From Antribacter soli (GTDB lineage: Bacteria > Actinomycetota > Actinomycetes > Actinomycetales > Cellulomonadaceae), in assembly GCF_021568775.1 (NCBI RefSeq), contig NZ_JAKGSG010000049.1, forward strand, positions 1 to 39,429: 39,429 nt of DNA, read 5' to 3'. The position numbers were made by a program, and so were the translations under genes. Positions 1 to 9,181 of the stretch are shown here, one piece after another. The notes beneath the pieces were generated by a model. That model saw only the letters and a program-made list of their open reading frames with translations, was not told the DNA's origin and searched no databases. The first letter of the stretch is position 1. The number at the start of each line of letters is the position of its first letter.

Positions 1-74
<74 letters not shown>

Positions 75-119
75 TCCGGGTCGGCAGGGGCGAGCGGAGC
101 AGCAGGGCCCGGACATGAC

Positions 120-153
120 AAGAGGCCCGGAATCTCGCGATTCCAGGCCTCTT
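120..153 (-). terminator. Intrinsic terminator of tRNA-Tyr
   Basis: An inverted repeat pairs 120-127 with 146-153 (8 bp) and 129-134 with 139-144 (6 bp), with one mismatch between the two helices and a GCGA-type (GNRA) tetraloop on the minus strand. The stem ends in TT on the minus strand but has no long U-tract. It starts 5 bases beyond the encoded CCA end of the tRNA gene, so it should end that transcript. Confidence 0.8.
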
Positions 154-157
154 GTGC

Positions 158-242
158 TGGTGGCAGGTGAGGGATTCGAACCCCCGTAGCATGACGCGGC
201 TGATTTACAGTCAGCTCCCTTTGGCCGCTCGGGCAACCTGCC
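158..242 (-). tRNA. tRNA-Tyr (GTA)
   Basis: On the minus strand the gene begins GGCAGGT (acceptor, 242-236), which pairs with ACCTGCC near the 3' end, and is followed by discriminator A (161) and an encoded CCA (158-160). The anticodon arm is CTGACTGTAAATCAG with anticodon GTA. The T arm contains GGTTCGAATCC. The long variable arm makes it class II, as expected for bacterial tRNA-Tyr. It stands alone, with a terminator directly downstream. Confidence 0.97.
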
Positions 243-373
243 GTGGTGCGGGTGCAACATTAACGTGCCGACCGCCGATCGGCGAAATCGAATCCGCGCC
301 CCAGGCACGTGACCGGCGGCCCCACACGCGCCGGCCCGTCCGGCGCACCGGAGACGGCGCCTATCGTGGGCGG

Positions 374-1342
374 GTGAGCAGCACCTCCCCGGTACAGCCG
401 GGCACATCGACGGGGCAGTCCGGCACCTCCAGGCCCAGGGTCGGGCCGACGTCGGCCGCCGACCGCTGGGGTCTCCCGCTCGGCATCGGTGCGTTCTTCA
501 TCTGGGGCGGAATGCCCCTGTTCTTTCCGCTGCTGGCACCGGCCGGTGCGGTGGAGATCATCGCCCACCGGATCGTCTGGAGCCTGTTCTTCTGCCTGGC
601 CGGCCTCGCCGCGACCCGCCACCTGGGCGCCTTCTGGACCGCGCTGCGCACGCCGCGCACGCTCGGCACGCTCGCCGTGGCGTCCGCGCTCATCGTCACC
701 AACTGGACGGTCTACGTGTACGGCGTCCTCTCGGACCACGTGCTCGACGCCGCCCTCGGGTACTTCCTCAACCCCGTCCTGACGGTGCTGCTCGGCGTCC
801 TCGTCCTGCGCGAGCGCCTTCGGCCGGCGCAGTGGGTGGCGGTCGGGGCCGGCGCGGCGGCCGTCGTCGTGCTCGCCACGGGCGTGGGCGGGCTGCCGTG
901 GATCGCGCTGACCCTAGCCTGCACCTTCGGCGTCTACAGCTTGGTCAAGAACCGCATCGGCCGCACCGTCGAGGCTCTGCCCGGCCTTGCGGTGGAGACC
1001 ACCGTCGCCGCACCGGTCGCGATCGCCTACCTGGTGTGGCTAGGAGCCGACGGCGCCTTCGGAGCGCACGGCACCGGGCACGCGCTGCTCATGGCGTCGT
1101 CGGGCATCATCACGGCGCTGCCGCTGCTCCTGTTCAGCGCGGCCGCGCGCCGCCTGCCGCTGTCCGTGGTCGGCATGCTGCAATACCTCGGCCCGGCGCT
1201 CCAGTTCGCCTTCGGCGTGCTCGTGTTCCACGAGCAGATGCCGCCCGTTCGCTGGGCGGGCTTCGCGCTCGTCTGGGTCGCGCTCGTGATCCTCACCGTC
1301 GACGGCCTCCGCGCCGCGCGGTCCCAGCCGCGCCGGGGCTGA
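374..1342 (+). CDS. rarD: RarD-like EamA family transporter
   Basis: Integral membrane protein of 322 aa in the drug/metabolite transporter superfamily. The RarD type is related to chloramphenicol-sensitivity protein RarD; its substrate is unknown. About ten hydrophobic segments run from GLPLGIGAFFIWGGMPLFF near residue 27 to the C-terminal end, with the EamA signature region FLNPVLTVLLGVLVLRERL near the middle and a second LQYLGPALQFAFGVLVF-type element near the end. The open frame extends back through the tRNA gene, so the GTG at 374 (VSSTSPV...) is chosen as the first plausible start. No strong ribosome-binding site precedes it, and TATCGT at 362-367 would fit a leaderless transcript. It is the only plus-strand protein gene in the window and converges on the HAD gene. 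Confidence 0.85.
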   Translation: MSSTSPVQPGTSTGQSGTSRPRVGPTSAADRWGLPLGIGAFFIWGGMPLFFPLLAPAGAVEIIAHRIVWSLFFCLAGLAATRHLGAFWTALRTPRTLGTLAVASALIVTNWTVYVYGVLSDHVLDAALGYFLNPVLTVLLGVLVLRERLRPAQWVAVGAGAAAVVVLATGVGGLPWIALTLACTFGVYSLVKNRIGRTVEALPGLAVETTVAAPVAIAYLVWLGADGAFGAHGTGHALLMASSGIITALPLLLFSAAARRLPLSVVGMLQYLGPALQFAFGVLVFHEQMPPVRWAGFALVWVALVILTVDGLRAARSQPRRG

Positions 1343-1405
1343 GGGCTTCGGCCGGGCCTCGGCCGGGCCTGGGCGGGGCCGGGGCCAGCGGGTCGCGACC
1401 CCGGG
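1343..1405. other. Convergent intergenic spacer with short GC repeats
   Basis: A 63-base gap lies between the two convergent genes (RarD-like and HAD). It contains two copies of CGGCCGGGCCT in tandem, then a G-rich stretch. Several alternative GC helices are possible, so it could serve as a bidirectional terminator, but no single convincing stem-loop is evident. Confidence 0.35.
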
Positions 1406-2278
1406 CTACCGCCCCGCCAGGACCGCCTCGATGGCCACGGCCACCCCGTCCTCGTCGTTGGACGGCACGACGCCGGAGGCCCGCGCCAGGACGTCCGCGT
1501 GCGCGTTGGCGACCGCCAGCCCGCGGCCGGCCCACTCGAGCATCGGCAGGTCGACCGGCATGTCGCCGAAGGCCCACACGTCCGCCGCCTCGACGCCCAG
1601 GCGGGCGCACCAGCGGGCCAGCGCCGCCGACTTCGTCACCTCCGGCGCCACGAGCTCGGCGAGCCCCACGGCCCCCGAGTACGCGAGGTTCGCCCGCACG
1701 CCGGCGACGCGGGCGGCCACCTCCTGGAGCACGACCGGGTCGGTCGCGTCGGAGCGCGCCAGGAGCTTGAGAACGGGCTCCCCGCCGAGGGTCTTCTCGA
1801 TCGGCACCGCCCGCCGCTCGTCCGTCATGCCGGGCTCCACGAACGCCGGCGAGACCACGAAGTGCGGGTCGAACGAGGGACCGTCGGCCCGCTCGACGGC
1901 CAGCGCCACGTCCGGCATCGCCGTCCTCAGGCCGTCGACGAGCTCCCCCACGGCGGCATCCTCGAAGCCCCACGTCTCGAGGGCGCAGGCGGACGCGAGG
2001 TCCCACACGGCGGCGCCGCCGAAGCAGATGGCGTGGCCGTGGCCGCCGACGAGGTGCGTCAGGTGGGCCAGGGCCCGCGCCGGGCGCGCGGTGACGAACA
2101 CGACCTCGATGCCCGCCGCCTCGGCCGCGACGAGCGCCGCCCGCGACCTCGCGGACACCGTGCCGTCGCGCCGCAGCAGCGTGCCGTCGAGGTCGGTCGC
2201 GACCACCCGAGGGAGCGTCGCCCCGGGCGAGGCGCCCGGGGCGGGCGACCCGGCCGCCGTCGGACGGAGGCTCGTCAC
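1406..2278 (-). CDS. Cof-type HAD-superfamily hydrolase
   Basis: A 290-aa haloacid-dehalogenase-like phosphatase of the Cof (IIB cap) type, probably acting on sugar phosphates or nucleotide-derived phosphates; the substrate cannot be predicted. Motif I is DLDGT at about 29-33 (nucleophile D29, acid D31). Motif II is the T in VFVTARP. The motif III lysine is probably in PEVTKSAAL. Motif IV is [10 protein letters not shown]. The size is normal for the family. The chosen GTG start at 2278 overlaps the stop of yajQ by four bases (GTGA), which indicates translational coupling, and no better start precedes the conserved [11 protein letters not shown] block. Confidence 0.88.
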   Translation of the reverse strand: MTSLRPTAAGSPAPGASPGATLPRVVATDLDGTLLRRDGTVSARSRAALVAAEAAGIEVVFVTARPARALAHLTHLVGGHGHAICFGGAAVWDLASACALETWGFEDAAVGELVDGLRTAMPDVALAVERADGPSFDPHFVVSPAFVEPGMTDERRAVPIEKTLGGEPVLKLLARSDATDPVVLQEVAARVAGVRANLAYSGAVGLAELVAPEVTKSAALARWCARLGVEAADVWAFGDMPVDLPMLEWAGRGLAVANAHADVLARASGVVPSNDEDGVAVAIEAVLAGR

Positions 2279-2769
2279 CGGTAGTTGGTGAACTGCAACG
2301 CCACGTCCAGGTCGGCGCCCTTGAGCAGCGTGATGACGGTCTGCAGCTCGTCGCGTGACTTGCTCGTCACGCGAACCTCGTCGCCCGTGATCTGGGTCTT
2401 GACGCCCTTGGGGCCCTCGTCGCGGATGACCTTCGTGATCTTCTTGGCGTTCTCGCTCGACAGGCCCTCCTTGAGGGAGGACGCGAGGCGGTACTCCTTG
2501 CCGGACGGCTTGGGCTCCTTCTCCCCGCTGTCCAGCGACTTGAGCGAGATGCCGCGCTTGACCAGCTTGGTCTCGAAGACGTCGAGGATCGCCAGGACGC
2601 GCTCGGGCGAGTTCGCGACCATGAGGATGGTCTCGCCGCTCCACGAGATCGAGGCTCCGACGTTCTTGAAGTCGTAGCGCTGCGAGATCTCCTTCGCGGC
2701 CTGGTTGAGGGCGTTGTCGACCTCCTGGCGGTCGACCTTGCTGACGATGTCGAACGACGAATCGGCCAT
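2275..2769 (-). CDS. yajQ: YajQ family nucleotide-binding protein (UPF0234)
   Basis: A 164-aa cytosolic protein of the YajQ/UPF0234 family, a tandem ferredoxin-like fold reported to bind nucleotides and, in Xanthomonas, cyclic di-GMP. Recognisable family blocks are the N-terminal [20 protein letters not shown], the SQRYDFKN segment, and the C-terminal [15 protein letters not shown] followed by LQFTNYR, the typical family end. The ATG at 2769 is preceded by a good GGAG ribosome-binding site. An in-frame ATG 24 codons upstream would add a non-conserved tail and is not used. The stop overlaps the start of the HAD hydrolase. Confidence 0.95.
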   Translation of the reverse strand: MADSSFDIVSKVDRQEVDNALNQAAKEISQRYDFKNVGASISWSGETILMVANSPERVLAILDVFETKLVKRGISLKSLDSGEKEPKPSGKEYRLASSLKEGLSSENAKKITKVIRDEGPKGVKTQITGDEVRVTSKSRDELQTVITLLKGADLDVALQFTNYR

Positions 2770-2882
2770 GGGGGTACTCCTTCGGGATGCTGGGACGGGT
2801 CCTGGCACCACCGTAGTCGTCGCCCCGGGCGCCAACGACACGGGGCCGCTCCACCGGGCTCGGCCCGGATCGGCCGGCGGGC

Positions 2883-3509
2883 TCAGTGGGGCACGGGCAG
2901 CCCGTCGCTGAAGAGGTTGAGCGCCTCCTGGACGAGCTCGACCGTGCGGTCACGTCCGGCGTCGCCGGCCGAGGCCGAGAGGCGCAGTGCCGCCTTGAGG
3001 CCGGAGACCCCGGCCGAGGCCACGAGCCAGGGGTAGAGGTCCGTCTCAACGTCGGTTTCCGTGCGCTCCGCGACCACTGCGCGGAGCCCGGCCTCGAGGT
3101 CCGCGAACCGGGCCGCCTGGCTGGCGAGCAGGGAGGGGTACTGCTCCACGAGGCCTACCATCAGGCGGACGCGCTCCAGCTGCTCGTCCGTGCGACTCAG
3201 GAAGTAGGCCGAGTTCACCTCGTACACCGCCTGCAGCGGGGGCGCCTCCGCCAGGGCCTCGCGGAGGGCCGCGGCGAACTCGTCGGGATCCAGCGCACCC
3301 GCCGAGATGACTGCCTCTTCCTTCGAGGAGAAGTAGTTCGAGAACGTCCTTGGGGAGACGATGGCGACGCGGGAGATCTCCTCGACGGTCACATGGTCGA
3401 GGCCCTTCTCGAGCGTGAGCGTGAATGCCGCGTTGGCGATCGCGTCCCGCGTCATCTGCTTCTTCAGCTCCCTGAGCCCGGGGGTCTCGGTGGCCGTATC
3501 CATGCCCAC
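2883..3509 (-). CDS. TetR-family transcriptional regulator
   Basis: A 208-aa one-component repressor-type regulator. Residues 15-60 form the TetR DNA-binding domain: [17 protein letters not shown], then the helix-turn-helix [19 protein letters not shown] followed by SSKEEAV. The rest is an all-alpha ligand/dimerisation domain whose ligand cannot be read. The GTG at 3509 is preferred over the ATG at 3503 because GGAG at 3516-3519 is 6 bases from GTG but 12 from ATG. No divergent partner exists; the upstream neighbour on the same strand is the prepilin peptidase, so the target may lie elsewhere. A perfect palindrome CTGATCAG (3545-3552) upstream is a weak operator candidate. Confidence 0.88.
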   Translation of the reverse strand: MGMDTATETPGLRELKKQMTRDAIANAAFTLTLEKGLDHVTVEEISRVAIVSPRTFSNYFSSKEEAVISAGALDPDEFAAALREALAEAPPLQAVYEVNSAYFLSRTDEQLERVRLMVGLVEQYPSLLASQAARFADLEAGLRAVVAERTETDVETDLYPWLVASAGVSGLKAALRLSASAGDAGRDRTVELVQEALNLFSDGLPVPH

Positions 3510-3564
3510 AATCTACTCCATTCGCGCGCAATCGGTGACTTTGCCTGATCAGAAAATTCTCGAC

Positions 3565-4215
3565 CTAGTTGGCCCCGTGCAGGACGAGCGTCCACACAGC
3601 GCCGATCAATGCACCCAGCATCATCGAGGGCCCGAAGGCCACGTCCGAGTCCCGCTTCGCCCGGCGGGTCACGACGAGCACCGCCGCCACGAACCCGCCG
3701 ACCGCAAAGGCGGCCAGGGTGCCCAGGTAGACCTGCTGCCAGCCGAGCCAGCCGAGGAAGGCCCCGACCAGCCCCGCGAGCTTCACGTCCCCGAGGCCGA
3801 GCCCGGCCGGCGAGATGAGGGCGAGCACGAAGTACACGGCGCACAGGGCGACCGCCGCGAGCGCCGATCGCCCCAGCCGTGACCAGTCCCCGGACAACGC
3901 AGCAGCCAGGGTCAGCGCGACGAAGAGCGCCGGGTAGGCCGGCAGCACGATGCGGTCGGGCAGCCGGTGCTCGGCGAGGTCGACCGCCACCAGCAGGGCC
4001 CACGCCAGGGCGAGGATCGCGAAGGCCACCGCCTCCGGCCAGGTCGGGGCCAGGGCCGCGGCACCGGCCCCGCCGGCTGCTGCCAGGGCCACGAGCACCG
4101 GCGTGCGCAGCCAGGCGGAACGGGCGGTAGCCACCCGCACCTGCACCCAGGGGGCGAGGAGGGCCGCCAGGCCGCCGGTGGCGACTGCGGTGATCAGGAC
4201 CGGGACGATGTCCAT
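3565..4215 (-). CDS. tadV: Prepilin peptidase, A24 family (TadV/CpaA type)
   Basis: A 216-aa membrane aspartyl protease that processes Flp prepilin and TadE-type pseudopilins at the cytoplasmic face. The two catalytic aspartates are visible: D79 in AVDLAEHRLPD and D143 in GLGLGDVKL, followed by the GPSMMLGA motif common in actinobacterial members. It has about six hydrophobic segments. The N-terminal methyltransferase domain of PilD/GspO with its cysteine pairs is absent, as usual for TadV/CpaA. It is the last gene of the Tad locus, starting 6 bases after the tadC stop, with its ribosome-binding site inside tadC. Confidence 0.9.
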   Translation of the reverse strand: MDIVPVLITAVATGGLAALLAPWVQVRVATARSAWLRTPVLVALAAAGGAGAAALAPTWPEAVAFAILALAWALLVAVDLAEHRLPDRIVLPAYPALFVALTLAAALSGDWSRLGRSALAAVALCAVYFVLALISPAGLGLGDVKLAGLVGAFLGWLGWQQVYLGTLAAFAVGGFVAAVLVVTRRAKRDSDVAFGPSMMLGALIGAVWTLVLHGAN

Positions 4216-4221
4216 GACGCC

Positions 4222-5115
4222 TCAGTTGAACGTCTCGATGGCGCCGATGACCGCTGGCCCGAGCAGCACGATGAACAAGACAGGAAGGATGCACAGCATC
4301 AGCGGGAAGAGCACCTTCACGGGGACCTTCATCGCCTTCTCCTCGGCGCGCTGACGCCGCTTCGTGCGCATCTCGGAGGCCTGCGTGCGCAGCACGTCGG
4401 CGATCGCGATGCCGTAGGTGTCGGCCTGGACGACGGCGCGGACGAACCTCCGCAGGTCCGGCACCTCGGTCCGGGTGGCGAACGAGGCGTACGCCTGCTT
4501 GCGGGACAGGCCCATCTGCATGTCCTGGAGGGTGCGGACCATCTCGTCCGCCAGCGGCCCCGTGCCGTTCCTGCCGGCTCGCTCCATGGCAGCCTCGAAG
4601 CCCAGGCCCGCCTCGACCGCGATCGTCATCTGGTCCAGGGTGTCCGCCAGCTCGAGGCTGATCGCCTTGCTGCGTTCCTGGCCCCGACCCAGCAGGAGGA
4701 GGTCCGGCAGGAAGTACGCCACCGTGGTGACGGTCATGCCGAAGAGGACTGCTGGCAGGCCCGGAGCCGCGGACGCGAAGACCAGGCTCAGCGTCGCAGC
4801 CCCGGCGGTCAGCAGGATCTTGGCCGCCAGGAGGCGCTCGAGCGGCCAGGCCGGCGGCCGCCCCGCGCGAGCCAGCAGGCTCTCGAGTCGTTCCACAGCC
4901 TTGATGGGGGTAAGTCTGCGGACGAGCGCGGTGCGGCCGCCGGTCGATTCTGGGCCCGCGGGGCCGGCGTTGGCCCCGGCGTCCGCAGGCAGCCCGCGAC
5001 CGAGATTCGTGCGGACCTGCCGGCGTTCACGACCGGCCGGGTCGAGGACGACCCAGACGAGCAGGGCGAGCGCGAGGCCGAGCGTGGCGACGGCTGTCAG
5101 GGCGATGGGAGACAT
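4222..5115 (-). CDS. tadC: Tad pilus inner-membrane platform protein TadC
   Basis: A 297-aa polytopic membrane protein of the T2SS-F/GspF superfamily. It forms, with TadB, the platform for Flp pilus assembly driven by the TadA ATPase. The F domain lies in the middle to C-terminal part (LADTLDQMTIAVEAGLGFEAAM, then MVRTLQDMQMGLSRKQAY and FVRAVVQADTYGIAIADVLR), with a C-terminal membrane pair ending FIVLLGPAVIGA. The ATG at 5115 is chosen because GGAGGG lies about 10 bases upstream; the frame stays open upstream but overlaps tadB. It follows tadB after 19 bases. Confidence 0.92.
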   Translation of the reverse strand: MSPIALTAVATLGLALALLVWVVLDPAGRERRQVRTNLGRGLPADAGANAGPAGPESTGGRTALVRRLTPIKAVERLESLLARAGRPPAWPLERLLAAKILLTAGAATLSLVFASAAPGLPAVLFGMTVTTVAYFLPDLLLLGRGQERSKAISLELADTLDQMTIAVEAGLGFEAAMERAGRNGTGPLADEMVRTLQDMQMGLSRKQAYASFATRTEVPDLRRFVRAVVQADTYGIAIADVLRTQASEMRTKRRQRAEEKAMKVPVKVLFPLMLCILPVLFIVLLGPAVIGAIETFN

Positions 5116-5134
5116 GATCGTGTGACCCTCCGGA

Positions 5135-6067
5135 TCAGTAGCTGACTCTGACGACTCTGCGGAGCCAGAACCCGCCGACGACGAGCAGGAAGACACCCGC
5201 CGCCAGCATGAGGTAGCCCAGGAGGCCGCCGAAGAAGGCCCCGACATAGGTAGGTTTGACCACCGCCAGGAAGCCGATGATGCCGATCGGGAGCGCCATC
5301 AGGACGACCGCCGAGAGCTTGCCCTCGGCCGCGAGGGCCCTGACCTGCCGCCGCACCTGGTTGCGCTCCCGGATCGTCTTGCTCACGCCTTCGAGCACGT
5401 CGGCGAGGTTCCCGCCGACCTCACGGTTGATGGCGATGGCCTGGGCGACCCAGAAGAAGTCCTGGCTGCCCATCCGGGCGGCGACCTCGTCCAGCGCCTC
5501 GCCGAGGTCGCGTCCGACGCGGACCTCGTTCACGACGCGGGAGAACTCGTCGGAGGTGGGCTCCTCGGCCTCGTGAGCCACCGAGGCGAGGGACTGCAGG
5601 AGGCTGTGCCCCGCACGCAGGCTGCCGGCGATGAGCTGCAGCGAGTCGTCGAGCTGGTCCGCGAAGGCGCTCTGCCGGCGGCTCGTGCGCATGGCCAGGC
5701 CGACCCGGGTGAGGATCGGGACGAGGATCGCCAGCAGGATGCCCACCAGCACGCTGCCGAGCAGCAGGCCGGCCGCGAGCACGCACACCGCCGCGATGAT
5801 CTGGAGGAACACGAGGTCCTGGCGGCTCATGCGCACGCCCGCCCGTTCGAAGATGCCGGCCGAGGCCGACCTGCCCCGCCGCCGCAGCAGGGCGTCGAGC
5901 GCGCTCGTCGCGGCGGCCGCCCCGCGGCCGAGCATCCCCGGCCGTTCGACGAGCACTGGGCGACGGCGCTCGAGCGGCAGACGACCGCTCGGTGCCACGA
6001 ACAGGTAGACGCCGGTCAGCACGGCCACCCCGACGGCGGCGAGCCCGACGAGCACGATGGTGTTCAT
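5135..6067 (-). CDS. tadB: Tad pilus inner-membrane platform protein TadB
   Basis: A 310-aa GspF-superfamily membrane protein, partner of TadC. An N-terminal membrane anchor (residues 3-26) is followed by a basic linker, a hydrophobic pair near 87-127, the T2SS-F domain (LDDSLQLIAGSLRAGHSLLQSL... VGRDLGEALDEVAARM), and a C-terminal pair around 250-302. TadB and TadC probably form a heteromeric platform turned by TadA. The start ATG overlaps the tadA stop by four bases (ATGA), so the two genes are translationally coupled. Confidence 0.93.
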   Translation of the reverse strand: MNTIVLVGLAAVGVAVLTGVYLFVAPSGRLPLERRRPVLVERPGMLGRGAAAATSALDALLRRRGRSASAGIFERAGVRMSRQDLVFLQIIAAVCVLAAGLLLGSVLVGILLAILVPILTRVGLAMRTSRRQSAFADQLDDSLQLIAGSLRAGHSLLQSLASVAHEAEEPTSDEFSRVVNEVRVGRDLGEALDEVAARMGSQDFFWVAQAIAINREVGGNLADVLEGVSKTIRERNQVRRQVRALAAEGKLSAVVLMALPIGIIGFLAVVKPTYVGAFFGGLLGYLMLAAGVFLLVVGGFWLRRVVRVSY

Positions 6068-7590
6068 CGACGTCCCCCCGTCCCGACGGCACCGAACACG
6101 GCCGGCGAGAGCGCGATGCCGAGCTCGGCGAAGCGGTCGGTGAACCGGGGCCGCACGCCGGTGGCGACGGGCCTGCCGAGGAACCGGCCGTCGCTGTCGA
6201 CGCCCGCCGCGTAGTCGAAGACGAACGCGTCCTGCAGCGTCACCGTCTGCCCCTCCATCCCCTGCACCTCCGTCACGGCGGTGACCCGCCGCGACCCGTC
6301 CTTCAGGCGCGTGAGCTGGACGACGAGGTCGACGGCCGCCGAGATCTGCTCGCGGACGGCGCGCAGCGGCAGGTCCATGCCGGCCATGAGGACGAGCGTC
6401 TCCAGGCGGGAGATGGCGTCCCGGGGCGAGTTCGCGTGGACGGTCGAGAGCGAGCCGTCGTGGCCCGTGTTCATCGCCTGGAGCATGTCGAGCGTCTCGC
6501 CGCCGCGGACCTCGCCGACGACGATGCGGTCCGGCCGCATGCGCAGGGAGTTGCGCACGAGGTCGCGGATGACCACCTCGCCCTTGCCCTCGACGTTCGC
6601 CGGCCTGCTCTCCAGCCGCACGACGTGTTCCTGCTGCAGCTGGAGCTCGACGGCGTCCTCGATGGTGATGATGCGCTCGGTCTCGGGGATGAACGAGGAG
6701 AGCACGTTGAGGAGCGTCGTCTTTCCGGTGCCCGTGCCGCCGGAGACGATGATGTTCAGCCGCGCCTGCACGCAGGCCTGCAGCAGCTCGGACATCTCCG
6801 GGGTCAGCGAGCCGAACCGGATCAGGTCGTGCACCGTGAACGGGTCCCGGGAGAACTTGCGGATCGTGAGCGACGAGCCGCTGAAGGCCAGCGGCGGGAT
6901 GATCGCGTTGACGCGCGAGCCGTCGGCAAGGCGGGCGTCGACCAGCGGCGACGACTCGTCGATGCGGCGCCCGACGCGGAACACGATCCGCTCGATGATG
7001 CGGCGCAGGTGCTCCTCGGACGAGAAGCGGGCCTCGCTGCGCAGGAGCTTGCCGGCCTGCTCGACGTAGACCTTGTCGGGACCGTTGACCATGATCTCCG
7101 TGACCGTCGGGTCGTCGAGGAGACGCTGCAGCGGGCCGTGACCCAGCACGTCGTCCTGGACGTCCCCGAGGAGACGCTGGCGCTGCTCGGTCGTGAGCGG
7201 GACGTCCTGCTCCTCGACCACGTGGTTCAGCTCGGTGCGTACGAGGGCGTGCAGCTTCTCCTCGCTCAGCGACGGGTCGTGGAGGCGGGCCCCGAGCCGC
7301 TCGAACAGGGCCGCCGCCGCGGTGTCCTTGAGCTGGGTCAGCGCGTCGCCACCCGATGCCTCCGCCGGAGCGGCGACGGGCGTCGACGTCCGCGCGGACA
7401 GGCTGCGACCGGTGTCGGAACCAGGTGCGGGGCGCGCGGCCCCCTCGGGCGCGGCCGCCGCGGCAGGGTCCCGCACCGTGGCCGGCGCACCGCCAGCAGG
7501 GGCAGGCACGGCCGCGGTGCCCGCAGCCGGGGCCTCCGGGCGTGCGCTCTCGGCCAGGCCCAGAGCTGCCAGCTTTTCGGTGAGCTTCAT
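6064..7590 (-). CDS. tadA: Tad pilus assembly ATPase TadA (CpaF)
   Basis: A 508-aa hexameric secretion ATPase of the T2SS-E/VirB11 superfamily that powers Flp pilus extension. An Ala/Pro-rich, poorly conserved tail (residues 1-80) precedes the N-terminal domain. The ATPase core shows Walker A GGTGTGKT (284-291), the Asp box ITIEDAVEL (308-316), Walker B RIVVGEVRGGE (355-365) and the His box GHDGSLSTVHAN (376-387), all intact. The ATG overlaps the tadZ stop (ATGA) and the stop overlaps the tadB start. Confidence 0.96.
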   Translation of the reverse strand: MKLTEKLAALGLAESARPEAPAAGTAAVPAPAGGAPATVRDPAAAAAPEGAARPAPGSDTGRSLSARTSTPVAAPAEASGGDALTQLKDTAAAALFERLGARLHDPSLSEEKLHALVRTELNHVVEEQDVPLTTEQRQRLLGDVQDDVLGHGPLQRLLDDPTVTEIMVNGPDKVYVEQAGKLLRSEARFSSEEHLRRIIERIVFRVGRRIDESSPLVDARLADGSRVNAIIPPLAFSGSSLTIRKFSRDPFTVHDLIRFGSLTPEMSELLQACVQARLNIIVSGGTGTGKTTLLNVLSSFIPETERIITIEDAVELQLQQEHVVRLESRPANVEGKGEVVIRDLVRNSLRMRPDRIVVGEVRGGETLDMLQAMNTGHDGSLSTVHANSPRDAISRLETLVLMAGMDLPLRAVREQISAAVDLVVQLTRLKDGSRRVTAVTEVQGMEGQTVTLQDAFVFDYAAGVDSDGRFLGRPVATGVRPRFTDRFAELGIALSPAVFGAVGTGGRR

Positions 7591-8414
7591 CGTCGTCCTC
7601 CGAGGTGTCGGCCGCGCCTGTTCTGGCGCTGCGGTGCGGCGTAGTGGTCCACGAGGACCCGCAGCCGCTTGGTCATGACGTCCCGGCCGCCGCTCTGGAT
7701 CAGCGGCACACCGAGGTTGACGGAGGCCGCGAGGGCCCGGGACCGCGGGAGCAGCAGGTCGACGCCGGTGCCGATCGTGGCCTCGACGTCGGCCACCGAC
7801 ATCCCACTGTGCCGGTCGGTGAGGTTGAGCGCGATGAACGGCGAACCGACGCCCAGCGCGTCCAGCGTCTCGAGCTCCTTGCGCAGACCTCGCACGCCCG
7901 GCACGTCCATGCTGGTGACGAGGAGCGGGTCGGTGGTCTGGTCCAGCACGGCGAGCGTGTGCTCGAGCAGGCCGGGCGCGGTGTCCACCACGACGTACCG
8001 GAACTCCGCGGCCAGCGTCGCGAGCAGGCGGCTCACGTCGTCGGCCGTCACCCCGTCCGCGGCCGCGGGCGAGTCGACGCCGCAGATGACGTGCAGCCCG
8101 GTCTCGTGCTGGGTGAGGAGTGTCTTGAGGACCATCGCGTCCCGGCTCGCAGCGTCCCCGACCATGTCGGCGAGGCTGTGCTGCGGCGCGAGGTTCAGCG
8201 CGCTGGCGACGTCGCCGAACTGGACGTCGAGGTCGACCAGGACGGTGGAACCCGGCGCTGCCTTGGCAAGGCCCACGGCCAGGTTGGTGGCAACGGTGGT
8301 CTTGCCTACCCCACCCTTGGGCGAGAGCACGCTGACCACCCGTCCACGAGAAGCAGCCGGGTCACGCCGCTGCGAGGCGTCGGCCGCGGTCGCGGCCAGG
8401 ACCGAGGTGCTCAT
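7587..8414 (-). CDS. tadZ: TadZ/CpaE-like ParA-family ATPase
   Basis: A 275-aa MinD/ParA-superfamily ATPase, expected to place the Tad machine in the cell. The deviant Walker A is KGGVGKTT (33-40), followed by VLVDLDVQFGDVASAL and the second Asp region VVVDTAPGLLEHT. Only about 25 residues precede the ATPase domain, so it lacks the pseudo-receiver domain found at the N-terminus of many CpaE/TadZ proteins. The frame is open far upstream, but the ATG at 8414 overlaps the preceding stop by ATGA and gives the family-like N-terminus MSTSVLA. Confidence 0.9.
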   Translation of the reverse strand: MSTSVLAATAADASQRRDPAASRGRVVSVLSPKGGVGKTTVATNLAVGLAKAAPGSTVLVDLDVQFGDVASALNLAPQHSLADMVGDAASRDAMVLKTLLTQHETGLHVICGVDSPAAADGVTADDVSRLLATLAAEFRYVVVDTAPGLLEHTLAVLDQTTDPLLVTSMDVPGVRGLRKELETLDALGVGSPFIALNLTDRHSGMSVADVEATIGTGVDLLLPRSRALAASVNLGVPLIQSGGRDVMTKRLRVLVDHYAAPQRQNRRGRHLGGRR

Positions 8415-9124
8415 GAGAACACGTTCTCCTCGGTCACGATGCGGGTGCCGTCGCGGGGTGCGCCGGCCGGCTCGCGGGACAGCCAGATGCTGCCTCGCTC
8501 CTGGGCCCACACGACCTTCTCGGCGTCGGCGGCGGACAGGGCCAGGGTGATCATGACGCTCCCATCGGGCACGACGACGGCTGCCGGATCGGCGTCGCCC
8601 TCGTCGTCGGCCGGTGTGAGGCCGCCTTCGACGTGGCTGACGAGCGCCTCGTGGAGGGTCAGGTGCGTCTGACCCGACTCCGTGGTGACGAAGACGCCAA
8701 CCGTGTCGCCGGCGGCGAGGCTGCCGCCGAGCACGCGCTGGTCCTCGAGGAGGACCGAGAGCTCGTGCAGGCCGTCGGGGACGACGACGTCCCCGCCCGC
8801 GGCCTCGGGGGCGGCGAACCTGTCGGCGAGCAGCTGCTCCCCGACGACGAGGTCGGCGGTCGTCACCTTTCCGGCCACCTTCTCGAGGCCGGTCAGGGCG
8901 CCGGGGGCGACGGCCGCGACCGGCAGCTCCCGCGGTGCGACCAGCTTGGCCAGGGACTCGGACGAGGTGCCGGCGGCGACAGGCTTGGTCACGACCAGCA
9001 CGGTGGTGGTCTCCATGCCGGCCATCGCGCGCCGGTCGGCGCCCGTGACGTAGCCGGTCAGCAGCACGACACCGACGACGGCGAGCAGGACGGCCGCGAG
9101 GGCGGCGACGATTCGACGGTTCAC
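8411..9124 (-). CDS. cpaB: SAF-domain pilus assembly protein RcpC/CpaB
   Basis: A 237-aa envelope protein of the RcpC/CpaB family. A single N-terminal membrane anchor (residues 4-27: IVAALAAVLLAVVGVVLLTGYV) precedes a SAF domain (about 42-105: TVLVVTKPVAAGTSSESLAKLV... TTADLVVGEQLLADRF) and a C-terminal domain containing LHELSVLLEDQRVLGGSLAAGDTV-like sequence. In Tad systems this protein is thought to link the machine to the cell wall. The GTG start at 9124 has AGGA upstream. Its stop overlaps the tadZ start. Confidence 0.88.
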   Translation of the reverse strand: MNRRIVAALAAVLLAVVGVVLLTGYVTGADRRAMAGMETTTVLVVTKPVAAGTSSESLAKLVAPRELPVAAVAPGALTGLEKVAGKVTTADLVVGEQLLADRFAAPEAAGGDVVVPDGLHELSVLLEDQRVLGGSLAAGDTVGVFVTTESGQTHLTLHEALVSHVEGGLTPADDEGDADPAAVVVPDGSVMITLALSAADAEKVVWAQERGSIWLSREPAGAPRDGTRIVTEENVFS

Positions 9125-9181
9125 TGGAGTGGGTCCTTCCGTGATGACGGAGCTGAGCAGGTGGGGTCTGGCGGGGTCGGA

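Noticed and set aside
152-373. Upstream extension of the RarD-like frame
   Set aside because: It runs through the tRNA-Tyr gene and encodes no transporter-like sequence; the GTG at 374 is a more plausible start.
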